Assembly: GCA_014378285.1 (NCBI GenBank)
Contig: JACMNZ010000284.1
Span: 1-6,331, forward strand
Source of the DNA: Pseudopedobacter sp.
GTDB lineage: Bacteria > Bacteroidota > Bacteroidia > Sphingobacteriales > Sphingobacteriaceae
Length of the DNA: 6,331 bases
Direction: 5' to 3'
In this document: in pieces, positions 1-5,379 of the stretch
How the letters are laid out: each line of letters starts with the position of its first letter
Numbering within the stretch: position 1 is the first letter of the stretch
Translations under genes and position numbers: made by a program
The notes under the pieces: generated by a model
What the model saw: only the letters and a program-made list of their open reading frames with translations
Databases searched by the model: none
What the model was told of the DNA's origin: nothing

Positions 1-38
1 ACAATCGCAATCATTGTTGATACAATAAATTTTTTCAA
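1..38 (-). CDS. Start of a TPP-regulated exported protein, probably a thiamine-related outer-membrane receptor (partial)
   Basis: Only the first 12 codons are inside the window; the gene runs off its left edge. Reading leftwards from a TTG codon at 38-36 gives MKKFIVSTMIAI followed by V. This is a positively charged start followed by a hydrophobic run, as in a signal peptide. The same frame has a TAA 13 codons upstream of the TTG and no ATG or GTG in between, so TTG is the best start. An in-frame ATG at 14-12 is possible but would remove the two lysines. The gene lies directly downstream of the TPP riboswitch on the same strand, so its expression should fall when thiamine pyrophosphate is abundant. 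In Bacteroidota, TPP riboswitches are known to precede either thiamine biosynthesis operons or a TonB-dependent receptor with pnuT. The signal-peptide-like start favours the receptor, by inference. The identity cannot be confirmed from 12 codons. Confidence 0.55.
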   Translation of the reverse strand, partial: MKKFIVSTMIAI

Positions 39-70
39 TTTGATTTTTTTAAAAGTTAAACAACCAAGCG

Positions 71-82
71 ATAGGGGTTACC
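71..82 (-). promoter_or_regulatory. Candidate anti-aptamer strand of the riboswitch expression platform
   Basis: In the transcript, GGUAACCCCUAU (82-71) lies between the aptamer and the start codon. It can pair with the first strand of the aptamer: A294 to U289 form six consecutive pairs with 73-78, and after a bulged A79, G288, C287 and C286 pair with 80-82. The CCCUA part can instead pair with UAGGG (117-113) at the 3' end of the aptamer. Either pairing would be exclusive with the folded TPP-bound core, as expected of a switching segment. No clear intrinsic terminator with a U-tract follows, and Bacteroidota do not rely on Shine-Dalgarno pairing, so the output mechanism is undetermined. Confidence 0.35.
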
Positions 83-111
83 GCCTTCGTAAATTTTTAA
101 CTTATACCTAG

Positions 112-293
112 TCCCTACGCCGGCATTATCCGGATCAGGTGTATTTAAAAGTTTTAAGTGATAGGTTTTAAGTTTTTAACTTATTACATATAACTTATAA
201 CTTTCAAATTGGGTATGTTCTCAGCCTGTTTTTGTATTTGTGAGGATATATGAGCTAGCATCAGATTTCCGTATAACACAAACAAGGCACCCC
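112..293 (-). promoter_or_regulatory. TPP (thiamine pyrophosphate) riboswitch aptamer with an enlarged linker
   Basis: The reverse strand shows the conserved THI-box parts in order. GGGGTGCC (293-286) provides the 5' strand of P2. CTGAGA (224-219) is the pyrimidine-binding bulge. TACCC (215-211) closes P2. ACCTGATCCGGATAATGCCG (140-121) and then GCGTAGGGA (120-112) form P4/P5 and the pyrophosphate-binding side; the P5 stem is CCGG/CCGG around ATAATG. The P3 arm is long, with GUUUGUG (283-277) able to pair with CACAAAU (242-236). The P1 helix is not convincing. The sensor binds thiamine pyrophosphate and normally represses the downstream gene, here the partial CDS beginning at 38. The linker between P2 and P4, a few nucleotides in the E. 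coli thiM aptamer, is 70 nt here and is annotated separately. The match to conserved bases is so complete that the family call is near certain; whether the control is transcriptional or translational is not clear. Confidence 0.95.
143..209 (-). repeat. Heptad-repeat long hairpin inserted in the riboswitch P2-P4 linker
   Basis: This insert occupies nearly all of the linker between ACCC (214-211) and ACCTGAT (140-134). Read on the transcribed strand from 203 to 148 it divides into eight 7-base units: AAGTTAT, AAGTTAT, ATGTAAT, AAGTTAA, AAACTTA, AAACCTA, TCACTTA, AAACTTT. The first four and last four are inverted relative to each other. The arms 178-204 and 148-174 match at 22 of 27 positions as an inverted repeat, with a 3-base loop at 175-177. 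After one mismatch (205 against 147), four further pairs (206-209 with 143-146) bring the helix to the base of the junction, giving 26 pairs out of 32 positions. The observation is direct. That it folds as an extra arm of the aptamer and is tolerated is inference. Confidence 0.8.
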
Positions 294-305
294 TTATTGA
301 TGGCG

Positions 306-313
306 CAAATATA
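306..313 (-). promoter_or_regulatory. Bacteroidota-type -7 promoter box for the riboswitch transcript
   Basis: The reverse strand reads TATATTTG, a full match to the phylum's TAnnTTTG -7 consensus. Transcription would begin roughly 6-8 bases downstream, near 298-300, only a few bases before GGGGTGCC of the aptamer. This spacing supports the call. No TTG or TTTG -33 element is visible at the expected distance (no CAA on the plus strand from 314 to 350), so the promoter is weak or relies mainly on the -7 box. Confidence 0.5.
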
Positions 314-521
314 TAATTATAATTTATGTTTTGGAAGTATTAAATTGATTTAAAAGCTTGGCTGGACGATTTGGGTTGGCAAATATTTTCTAATGAAATT
401 TATTTTAAGCGTTTTAACACGCTCATATCTTTTTTTGCAATTTGTTTTAACATCCAAACGCGGAAGGTTGTCGTTCTTATTGTTAACGAAAACTTGATTA
501 AGCCATTATCTGAAACAAAAC
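314..521. other. Intergenic stretch without a supported gene
   Basis: This is AT-rich DNA between the end of the DUF3108 gene and the promoter of the riboswitch transcript, both on the minus strand. The only structure noticed is a short inverted repeat, AGCGT (408-412) and ACGCT (419-423), with a 6-base loop. On the minus strand it is not followed by a T-run. On the plus strand seven Ts begin about six bases after it, at 430. A 5-bp stem is too weak to call a terminator, though it is the best candidate for ending the upstream minus-strand transcript. Short open frames on both strands lack a good start or recognisable protein character. Confidence 0.5.
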
Positions 522-1298
522 TTATTGCGTTTTTAAAGGATATTTTAATCCTTCTGCAGTATTGATTTCTAAATTAATAGAACCTACTAAAACTTCGGCT
601 TTAGCCTTAACCGGGATTCTGTTAGCATCATCGCTAATCCATAAATATAGTTTGCTGTCTTTTTTAAATATCCTACCAGGTCTAATAGAAGGACTAAATC
701 TAAGGCAAGCAATTTTCCCTAAGCTAGTTCTAATGATTTCTTTCCCTGTATACTCAATGGTCAAAGGTGTAATCTCATCATCTAAAAAATAATTGATGCT
801 AAACTTATCGCCAATTTTAACTCCAGTTAAATCCAAATTTCGGGCAAAGTAATATGCTGAAACTAAATCGAATGTTTGAGAAACAGGAGATTTAAATGTT
901 CCTTTTGAAGCGACAACTTTTCTCTGATCTTGGTAATAACGAGCCTTGTCATTTCTTGTGTATTTATCTTCCCTAACATTCTCGGTATATAAATAAGGAG
1001 TAAAATCTTTCTGGTCGATATAAGAATCGTATCTATTTCTTACTTTATAAAAAATATCAAAGCTACCAGAGGTGCTTCCGTCTACCGTTAAATGATAGGT
1101 TGGTTTGTTATCAAATTTTATATCGGTTGGTAATACTTGTATGGTTGCTTCTGCCGCAGTAAAAAATCCGTATTTAAGTTTATAGGTAATTTTTTCTCCG
1201 GCTTTAAAAGAAGAACGGCTTAAAAAATCTAGCTCTTGTGCAGTTGAGATTTGTGTAGAGAAAAGCAGTAAAAAAAAGATTGGAAAAAGCTTCTTCAT
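522..1298 (-). CDS. Exported DUF3108 domain protein
   Basis: The product has 258 residues. Residues 1-20 form a clear signal peptide: MKK, a hydrophobic stretch LFPIFFLLLF, then a signal peptidase I-type site STA before Q21. The mature part, about residues 30-250, matches the pattern of the DUF3108 family (PF11306) by eye. Its features are an early FKAGEKITYKLKYGFFTAAEA segment (residues 32-52), a central region rich in aromatic and charged residues (YTENVREDKYTRNDKA), and a late segment ending in LWISDDANRIPVKAKAEVLVGSINLEI. DUF3108 proteins are predicted beta-rich periplasmic proteins; no reaction is established for the family. The gene lies 30 bp downstream of the DUF2480 gene with no terminator between them, so the two are probably co-transcribed. 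The ATG at 1298-1296 is chosen because it begins the signal peptide. There is no sign of truncation. Confidence 0.88.
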   Translation of the reverse strand: MKKLFPIFFLLLFSTQISTAQELDFLSRSSFKAGEKITYKLKYGFFTAAEATIQVLPTDIKFDNKPTYHLTVDGSTSGSFDIFYKVRNRYDSYIDQKDFTPYLYTENVREDKYTRNDKARYYQDQRKVVASKGTFKSPVSQTFDLVSAYYFARNLDLTGVKIGDKFSINYFLDDEITPLTIEYTGKEIIRTSLGKIACLRFSPSIRPGRIFKKDSKLYLWISDDANRIPVKAKAEVLVGSINLEINTAEGLKYPLKTQ

Positions 1299-1328
1299 AA
1301 TTGAGGTTAAAACAATAAAAAAGCCAAA

Positions 1329-1844
1329 TTAGTCTTTTCGTTTATAAATTGGCACAGTAGAACAGGGCTCTCCATACATTACGCTTTTGGCAACATTGTT
1401 CAGTTTATTTGTTATTGCCATAAACGCAGTAATGGGAACATATATTTCTCCGCATCCTTTAATTACGATACGTTGATCTTTTAATTGTGATACATCCATA
1501 GCATCTATGGCCTTTAAATATAATGCGGTTTCTAAAGTTTCTAAATCTCCAAAAATAAAGAAATTAGCAAAAGGACTAAGCTTAGACGCAATCAGCATAT
1601 AAGCCCAAGTTGGCACAATGGCATCAGCAGAACAAATTACGCTTACATTTTTATTTTGGTATTGCTCCCAATTATGTTCCTTCACAAATTCTCTAAAATC
1701 TTTTTCCCTTAACATCAATCCCTGAAAAAGATTATCCTTAATATCATAAACAATACGTTCGCCGTTTGCTTTTAGGGTTGCTAAATCAAAAGATATTAAT
1801 CCGCTTTGCGCAACTTTATTTACTATATTTTCTTGAATATCCAT
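1329..1844 (-). CDS. DUF2480 family protein
   Basis: The product has 171 residues, starting at MDIQENIVNKVAQSGLISFD. The reading frame stays open for another 60 bases upstream to an ATG at 1904, but that extension is encoded by a terminator hairpin and would add a non-conserved tail. ATG 1844-1842 is therefore preferred. The sequence resembles the DUF2480 family (PF10652), a small soluble family found in Bacteroidota. Recognisable parts are the N-terminal VNKVAxSGLISxDL segment, a FREFVKEHNWEQYQNKNVSV block near residues 50-70, an SADAIVPTWAYM block, and the C-terminal CGEIYVPITAFMAITNKL and VMYGEPCSTVPIYKRK segments. There is no signal peptide or membrane helix, so it should be cytosolic. 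The molecular function is unknown. Two cysteines near the end (in GCGE and GEPCS) could be functional, but that is speculation. Its leader is very short, because the upstream terminator ends about 12 bases before the ATG. Confidence 0.85.
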   Translation of the reverse strand: MDIQENIVNKVAQSGLISFDLATLKANGERIVYDIKDNLFQGLMLREKDFREFVKEHNWEQYQNKNVSVICSADAIVPTWAYMLIASKLSPFANFFIFGDLETLETALYLKAIDAMDVSQLKDQRIVIKGCGEIYVPITAFMAITNKLNNVAKSVMYGEPCSTVPIYKRKD

Positions 1845-1856
1845 TTTATATAAAAT

Positions 1857-1892
1857 AAAAAAACTCGAAGATATGCTTACATCTTCGAGTTT
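1857..1892 (-). terminator. Intrinsic terminator after the isomerase gene
   Basis: A 12-bp perfect inverted repeat, AAACTCGAAGAT (1861-1872) and ATCTTCGAGTTT (1881-1892), encloses an 8-base loop. On the minus strand it is followed by seven Ts (1863-1857) and then ATTTT, which is the classical intrinsic terminator form. It starts 19 bases past the isomerase stop and ends about 12 bases before the DUF2480 start codon, leaving no room for a DUF2480 promoter between them. DUF2480 and DUF3108 must therefore depend on read-through or on a promoter inside or just after the isomerase gene. No good TAnnTTTG box was seen there. Confidence 0.85.
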
Positions 1893-1911
1893 AAATTTAA
1901 GCAATTTACTA

Positions 1912-4011
1912 TTAATAGAAATTTGCTCTGTTATCTTTAACTTTAGCTTTTTGTTTTAAAACCTCAAACACAGCGCCATCAACTTGTTGTGCTATAGCTT
2001 GTTCCATTTGTTCTTTCACTTTTAAAACGTTTGCTAAAGGTGCAGGATTGGTAAAACTTTTTACAGTATAAACATAAATCCCTCTATCGCCTTCAATTGG
2101 TTTTGAAACTTTATTAGGTTGTGATCCAAAAATGCTTCCAATTACTTTGTTTTCTTGTGCAACACCAGGTATTATTGGATTTGCAAAAACAATGTTTTCT
2201 ACTGGTGTAACTTGAGCGCCCATTTTTTGAGCAATCTGCGCTAAGCTTGTTGCGCCACTAGTATTTTTTTCAAATTGTGCTTTTAAAACTTTTCCTTGCA
2301 CCAATCTTTTAACGTCTGGTTCAATTTGTTTTTTAACATCATCTAAAGATAAAGTGCCTTGTGGTTTAATGCCAGATAAAACGGCAACAACATATTTATC
2401 ACCAATATCAAAAATCTCATTAGAAACATCTCCTTTATCAGCTTTATATGCCCAGCGCACCAAATTACGAGCATCTTCTAATCCAGGTAACGAACTTTGA
2501 ATTGGAGTAACGTTTTCACCAACTAATTTATTAAGTCCTTCTTTTTTAGCATTCTCGTCAAATTGTTTCGCATTACTAACATTGCTTAAAAAGCTTTGTG
2601 CTTTTTGATAAGCAGCTTGTTCCGTTACAGAACTTGGCGACAAGGCCTTATCTACAACTGCTAATTTTACCACTTTAGAAGAGCCAATTTGATTTTCAAT
2701 TTCTATTACATGAACACCATATTGAGTAGCTACTGTAATAACCTGACCAGTTGTTCCGCTAAAAACAGCATCTTCAAAAGCAGGGATCATGGCTCCTCTT
2801 CCGAAAGTGCCTAAATCGCCACCTTTATCCTTAGAGGCATCAGTTCCAAATTCGGCAGCTAATTTTGCAAAATCAGCTCCATTTTGTATCAAACTTTTTA
2901 ATGAATCGGCTTTAGCCGTTGCCTTCTCTAAACCGCCAACAGATGCAGGGTTAATTAAGATATGACGAGCTTTAACAGAATCAGGACTGGTACGTGAATC
3001 TATCAATTTAGCTATTTTGTAGGTGCCATCAGAGAAATATGGTCCATATACAAATCCTTTGCTTGCACCAAACATAACCGAATCTAAAACTGGTTCTAAT
3101 TGTCCTTTCTTTTGATAAACGATTGGAGATTTTGTATCAGAATTAATGGCTACGAATAAAGAATCATTTGTAGAAGTTCTTAAACCTTCTGCTATTTTAT
3201 CAATTTTAACCTTTGCATCTAAAGTATCTTGTTTAGACGGAGCTGAGTTAAACGCAACATATTCAAAAGTTCTAGTTTCTGTTAAATTTTTGAATTTGTA
3301 TTTATTTTGCTCGTAATATTCTTTGTAATCAGCATCTGTGATTTTAACATCAGCTTCTGGTACACCTGAGTATTCTTTAAAAACGTACTCAAAATTTGCT
3401 AATTTATTTCGGTTTATATAATCGTCTTTAGCGTCTAAAGAATTTACATAAACACCGTTTTTAACTAAATTTATATATTTTTCGTTTACACGTTGTTGTT
3501 GTACGTTATCTTCTAAAGCAACCCATTGTGCTTTTAATTGCCCGGTTGGGTCTGTATCGGCACTTTTTCTTGAGCTTAGAGCAGTTGCCCTATCAAAAGC
3601 CCCGGTTTGTGGATTACTAAAAATCTGTTTTACTTGTTGAGAAGGATTATTGAATAATAAATCAAACAATTCTTGTTGGCCAACGATAAGACCTAATTTT
3701 TCAGTCTGCTTCTTTAGTATGATTCCAGAAACAGTTTGGTTCCAAGTATTTTCTACAACATAGCTAGTCATTTGGCTATTTAAACTTCCCATTTGTTGTT
3801 TAAACTGTTGAGAGTTTTGATCCACGCGTTGGTTAAAATCTTTGTAAGAGATAGATTCTCCCGCTACTTCACCAACTTCTGTTCTTGAATCGGAAATAAA
3901 ACCTTGTCCACTTCTAATCGCATCGCTTAATAAGAATGCCACAATCGCAAAACCGATAGCAATCACAATGATTACCCCTGCTCGGTTACGCAAAAAACCC
4001 ATTATACCCAT
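1912..4011 (-). CDS. PpiD/SurA-like membrane-anchored peptidyl-prolyl cis-trans isomerase
   Basis: The product has 699 residues. MGIMGFLRNRAG is followed by one hydrophobic helix (about 12-29, VIIVIAIGFAIVAFLL) that should anchor the protein in the inner membrane with the rest in the periplasm. Residues 40-200 form a SurA_N-like chaperone region, including GEVAGESISYKDFNQRVDQ. A parvulin-type rotamase domain spans about 344-441, from VKARHILI through GADFAKLAAEFGTD, KGGDLGTFGRGAMIPAFEDAVF to YGVHVIEI. A second, degenerate parvulin-like half appears near 515-548 (LVRWAYKADKGDVSNEIF). Proteins of this type catalyse proline isomerisation and help newly exported proteins fold. ATG at 4011 was chosen; a second in-frame ATG three codons on would make little difference. 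A candidate promoter is at 4050-4057 and a strong terminator follows at 1857-1892. The length and architecture suit Bacteroidota PpiD-like proteins. The symbol is left empty because orthology to E. coli ppiD is not certain. Confidence 0.92.
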   Translation of the reverse strand: MGIMGFLRNRAGVIIVIAIGFAIVAFLLSDAIRSGQGFISDSRTEVGEVAGESISYKDFNQRVDQNSQQFKQQMGSLNSQMTSYVVENTWNQTVSGIILKKQTEKLGLIVGQQELFDLLFNNPSQQVKQIFSNPQTGAFDRATALSSRKSADTDPTGQLKAQWVALEDNVQQQRVNEKYINLVKNGVYVNSLDAKDDYINRNKLANFEYVFKEYSGVPEADVKITDADYKEYYEQNKYKFKNLTETRTFEYVAFNSAPSKQDTLDAKVKIDKIAEGLRTSTNDSLFVAINSDTKSPIVYQKKGQLEPVLDSVMFGASKGFVYGPYFSDGTYKIAKLIDSRTSPDSVKARHILINPASVGGLEKATAKADSLKSLIQNGADFAKLAAEFGTDASKDKGGDLGTFGRGAMIPAFEDAVFSGTTGQVITVATQYGVHVIEIENQIGSSKVVKLAVVDKALSPSSVTEQAAYQKAQSFLSNVSNAKQFDENAKKEGLNKLVGENVTPIQSSLPGLEDARNLVRWAYKADKGDVSNEIFDIGDKYVVAVLSGIKPQGTLSLDDVKKQIEPDVKRLVQGKVLKAQFEKNTSGATSLAQIAQKMGAQVTPVENIVFANPIIPGVAQENKVIGSIFGSQPNKVSKPIEGDRGIYVYTVKSFTNPAPLANVLKVKEQMEQAIAQQVDGAVFEVLKQKAKVKDNRANFY

Positions 4012-4049
4012 ATTCTATTATATAGTTTATTTTTAGAGGGCGCAAGATA

Positions 4050-4057
4050 CAAATTTA
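4050..4057 (-). promoter_or_regulatory. Candidate -7 box for the isomerase gene
   Basis: The reverse strand reads TAAATTTG, which fits TAnnTTTG. Transcription would start near 4042-4045, giving a leader of about 30 bases that is A-rich before the ATG (TCTAAAAATAAAC), as is common for Bacteroidota ribosome-loading regions. No TTG is seen at the -33 position, so the evidence is the -7 box and the spacing only. Confidence 0.4.
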
Positions 4058-4174
4058 CTTATCAAAGTCTAAAATTTCTATAACCTTATATATGTAAGTA
4101 AATTAAGCATTAGGTATTTGATTTTTTAACATTATAGTTTAAAAACAAATATCCGCTTTAATTGCTTTTTAGGT

Positions 4175-4891
4175 GTGAAAAAACCTGTTTTCTTAACTGC
4201 GCAATGGCGTAAATTGATAATGGCAAACTATAGGGTTAATGCCGAAATATTAGAGAAATACGTTCCGCCGCATACCCAGTTGGATAGTTATAATGGTAAT
4301 TATTATGTGAGTTTAATTGGTTTTATGTTTTTAGATACACGGATAAAAGGAATTAAAATTCCGTTTCACATCAATTTTGAGGAAGTAAATCTGCGCTTTT
4401 ATGTAAAATACAAAGATGGGGAAATATGGAAACGAGGTGCTGTTTTTATAAGTGAAATTGTGAGTAAACCGATGATTGCTGTAGTGGCAAATACTTTATT
4501 TCATGAACATTACGAAATTTTAAACACTAAGCACTCCTGGGAGAAATATGTAGATCATCAAAAAATAAGCTATCAATGGAAAAAGAAAAATTGGTATGAG
4601 CTTTCGGTTTTAGCAGATATCAACGCTACGAAACTTATCAGCGGAAGTGAAGAAGAATTTATTACCGAACATTATTTTGGATATACTAAAGCAGGAAAGG
4701 ATAAATCTTTAGAATATGACGTAGAACACCCCAGATGGGATATTTATGATGTAAAGGATTATACCATTAACGCTGATTTTGAAGATTTATATGGATCGGC
4801 TTTCGCTTTTTTAAATGATTCTAAACCAAACTCGGTTTTTTTGGTGGAGGGTTCTGAAGTTTTGATTAGGGATGGTAAAAAGATTTATTAG
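4175..4891 (+). CDS. DUF2071 (YqjF-like) protein, GTG start
   Basis: The product has 238 residues and resembles the DUF2071 family (PF09844). It begins FLTAQWRKLIMANYRVNAEILEKYVPPHTQLD (residues 6-37). It continues with GNYYVSLIGFMFLDTRIKG (41-59), IPFHINFEEVNLRFYV (62-77), and RGAVFISEIVSKPMIAVVAN (87-106). The family is related in fold to acetoacetate decarboxylase, but its reaction is not established, and no catalytic claim can be made here. There is no signal peptide or membrane helix, so it should be cytosolic. The GTG at 4175 is preferred over the internal ATG at residue 16, because the FLTAxWRKLIMANYRV block that precedes and includes that ATG is a conserved N-terminal part of the family. 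The gene is transcribed alone, divergent from the isomerase gene and convergent with the next gene, whose stop is 4 bp away. No strong promoter box was found in 4058-4174. Confidence 0.88.
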   Translation: MKKPVFLTAQWRKLIMANYRVNAEILEKYVPPHTQLDSYNGNYYVSLIGFMFLDTRIKGIKIPFHINFEEVNLRFYVKYKDGEIWKRGAVFISEIVSKPMIAVVANTLFHEHYEILNTKHSWEKYVDHQKISYQWKKKNWYELSVLADINATKLISGSEEEFITEHYFGYTKAGKDKSLEYDVEHPRWDIYDVKDYTINADFEDLYGSAFAFLNDSKPNSVFLVEGSEVLIRDGKKIY

Positions 4892-4895
4892 ATCG

Positions 4896-5378
4896 TTATT
4901 TAGCCATTTCTTCTTTTACAGCATTAAAAAGTTCCGACTGTTTTTGTGTACCGATGATATAAACTAAACCGTCTCTATCTATCAACTTAACAGCATCTTT
5001 ACCTCCAGCATAAAATCTTATTGTTCCGTTTCTGTGTAGGTTATAAACCGGATTATTTAAAAAATAGCTGCTGTAATTTGATTTTTCTACCTCTACAATG
5101 CTGTTCAAATCTATTTTAACAAGTCTGGTAGTCCATAAACCATCTAATATTATTGATTTATTTTTTATAACGGTTTTATAATGGATCATAAAAAGCATTA
5201 AAATACTTATTACTAAAATGCCGCAACCTACCACTAATAATAAATCGCCGTTGCGTTCGCGGTTTTCCGTCCAGTAATAAGCTAAAAAACAAAAAATAGC
5301 CATTACCATTCTTATACTGATATAATTATAATCACGACCTAGATATTGTTTTTCGTTAAACGGGTGTTGTTCTGGCAT
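4896..5378 (-). CDS. Small membrane protein with PH-like C-terminal part, function unknown
   Basis: The product has 160 residues. After a polar N-terminus (MPEQHPFNEKQYLGRDYNY) there are two hydrophobic segments, about 20-36 (ISIRMVMAIFCFLAYYW) and 45-66 (DLLLVVGCGILVISILMLFMIH), joined by a short charged loop (TENRERNG). Residues 70-158 are soluble and alternate short strands with a final helix (TQKQSELFNAVKEEMAK). This layout is seen in bacterial PH-like membrane proteins, where a beta-barrel is capped by a C-terminal helix; the fold assignment is by eye only. The ATG is one base after the tilS stop codon, so the gene is almost certainly co-transcribed with tilS and probably translationally coupled to it. 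No specific function can be given. Confidence 0.8.
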   Translation of the reverse strand: MPEQHPFNEKQYLGRDYNYISIRMVMAIFCFLAYYWTENRERNGDLLLVVGCGILVISILMLFMIHYKTVIKNKSIILDGLWTTRLVKIDLNSIVEVEKSNYSSYFLNNPVYNLHRNGTIRFYAGGKDAVKLIDRDGLVYIIGTQKQSELFNAVKEEMAK

Positions 5379-5379
5379 T

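Noticed and set aside
408..423. Inverted repeat AGCGT/ACGCT as a terminator
   Set aside because: The stem is only 5 bp, and the nearest T-run is on the strand without an upstream gene; mentioned in the intergenic entry only.
536..553. Inverted repeat AAGGAT/ATCCTT at the end of the DUF3108 gene
   Set aside because: It lies inside the coding region before the stop and is AT-rich, with no T-run on the minus strand, so it is not a credible terminator.
404..560. A minus-strand open stretch continuing past the DUF3108 stop in another frame, ending MLKQIAKKDMSVLKRLK
   Set aside because: I considered a frameshifted longer DUF3108 C-terminus or a small basic peptide. DUF3108 already has a normal end, the stretch has no good start, and its composition looks random.
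371..565. A 64-residue plus-strand open frame beginning at TTG
   Set aside because: It has no promoter or family resemblance and a poor start, and it runs into the antisense of the DUF3108 gene end; likely chance in AT-rich DNA.
562..792. A 76-residue plus-strand open frame with hydrophobic content
   Set aside because: It is fully antisense to the well-supported DUF3108 gene; the hydrophobic look comes from the complement of its strand-forming segments.
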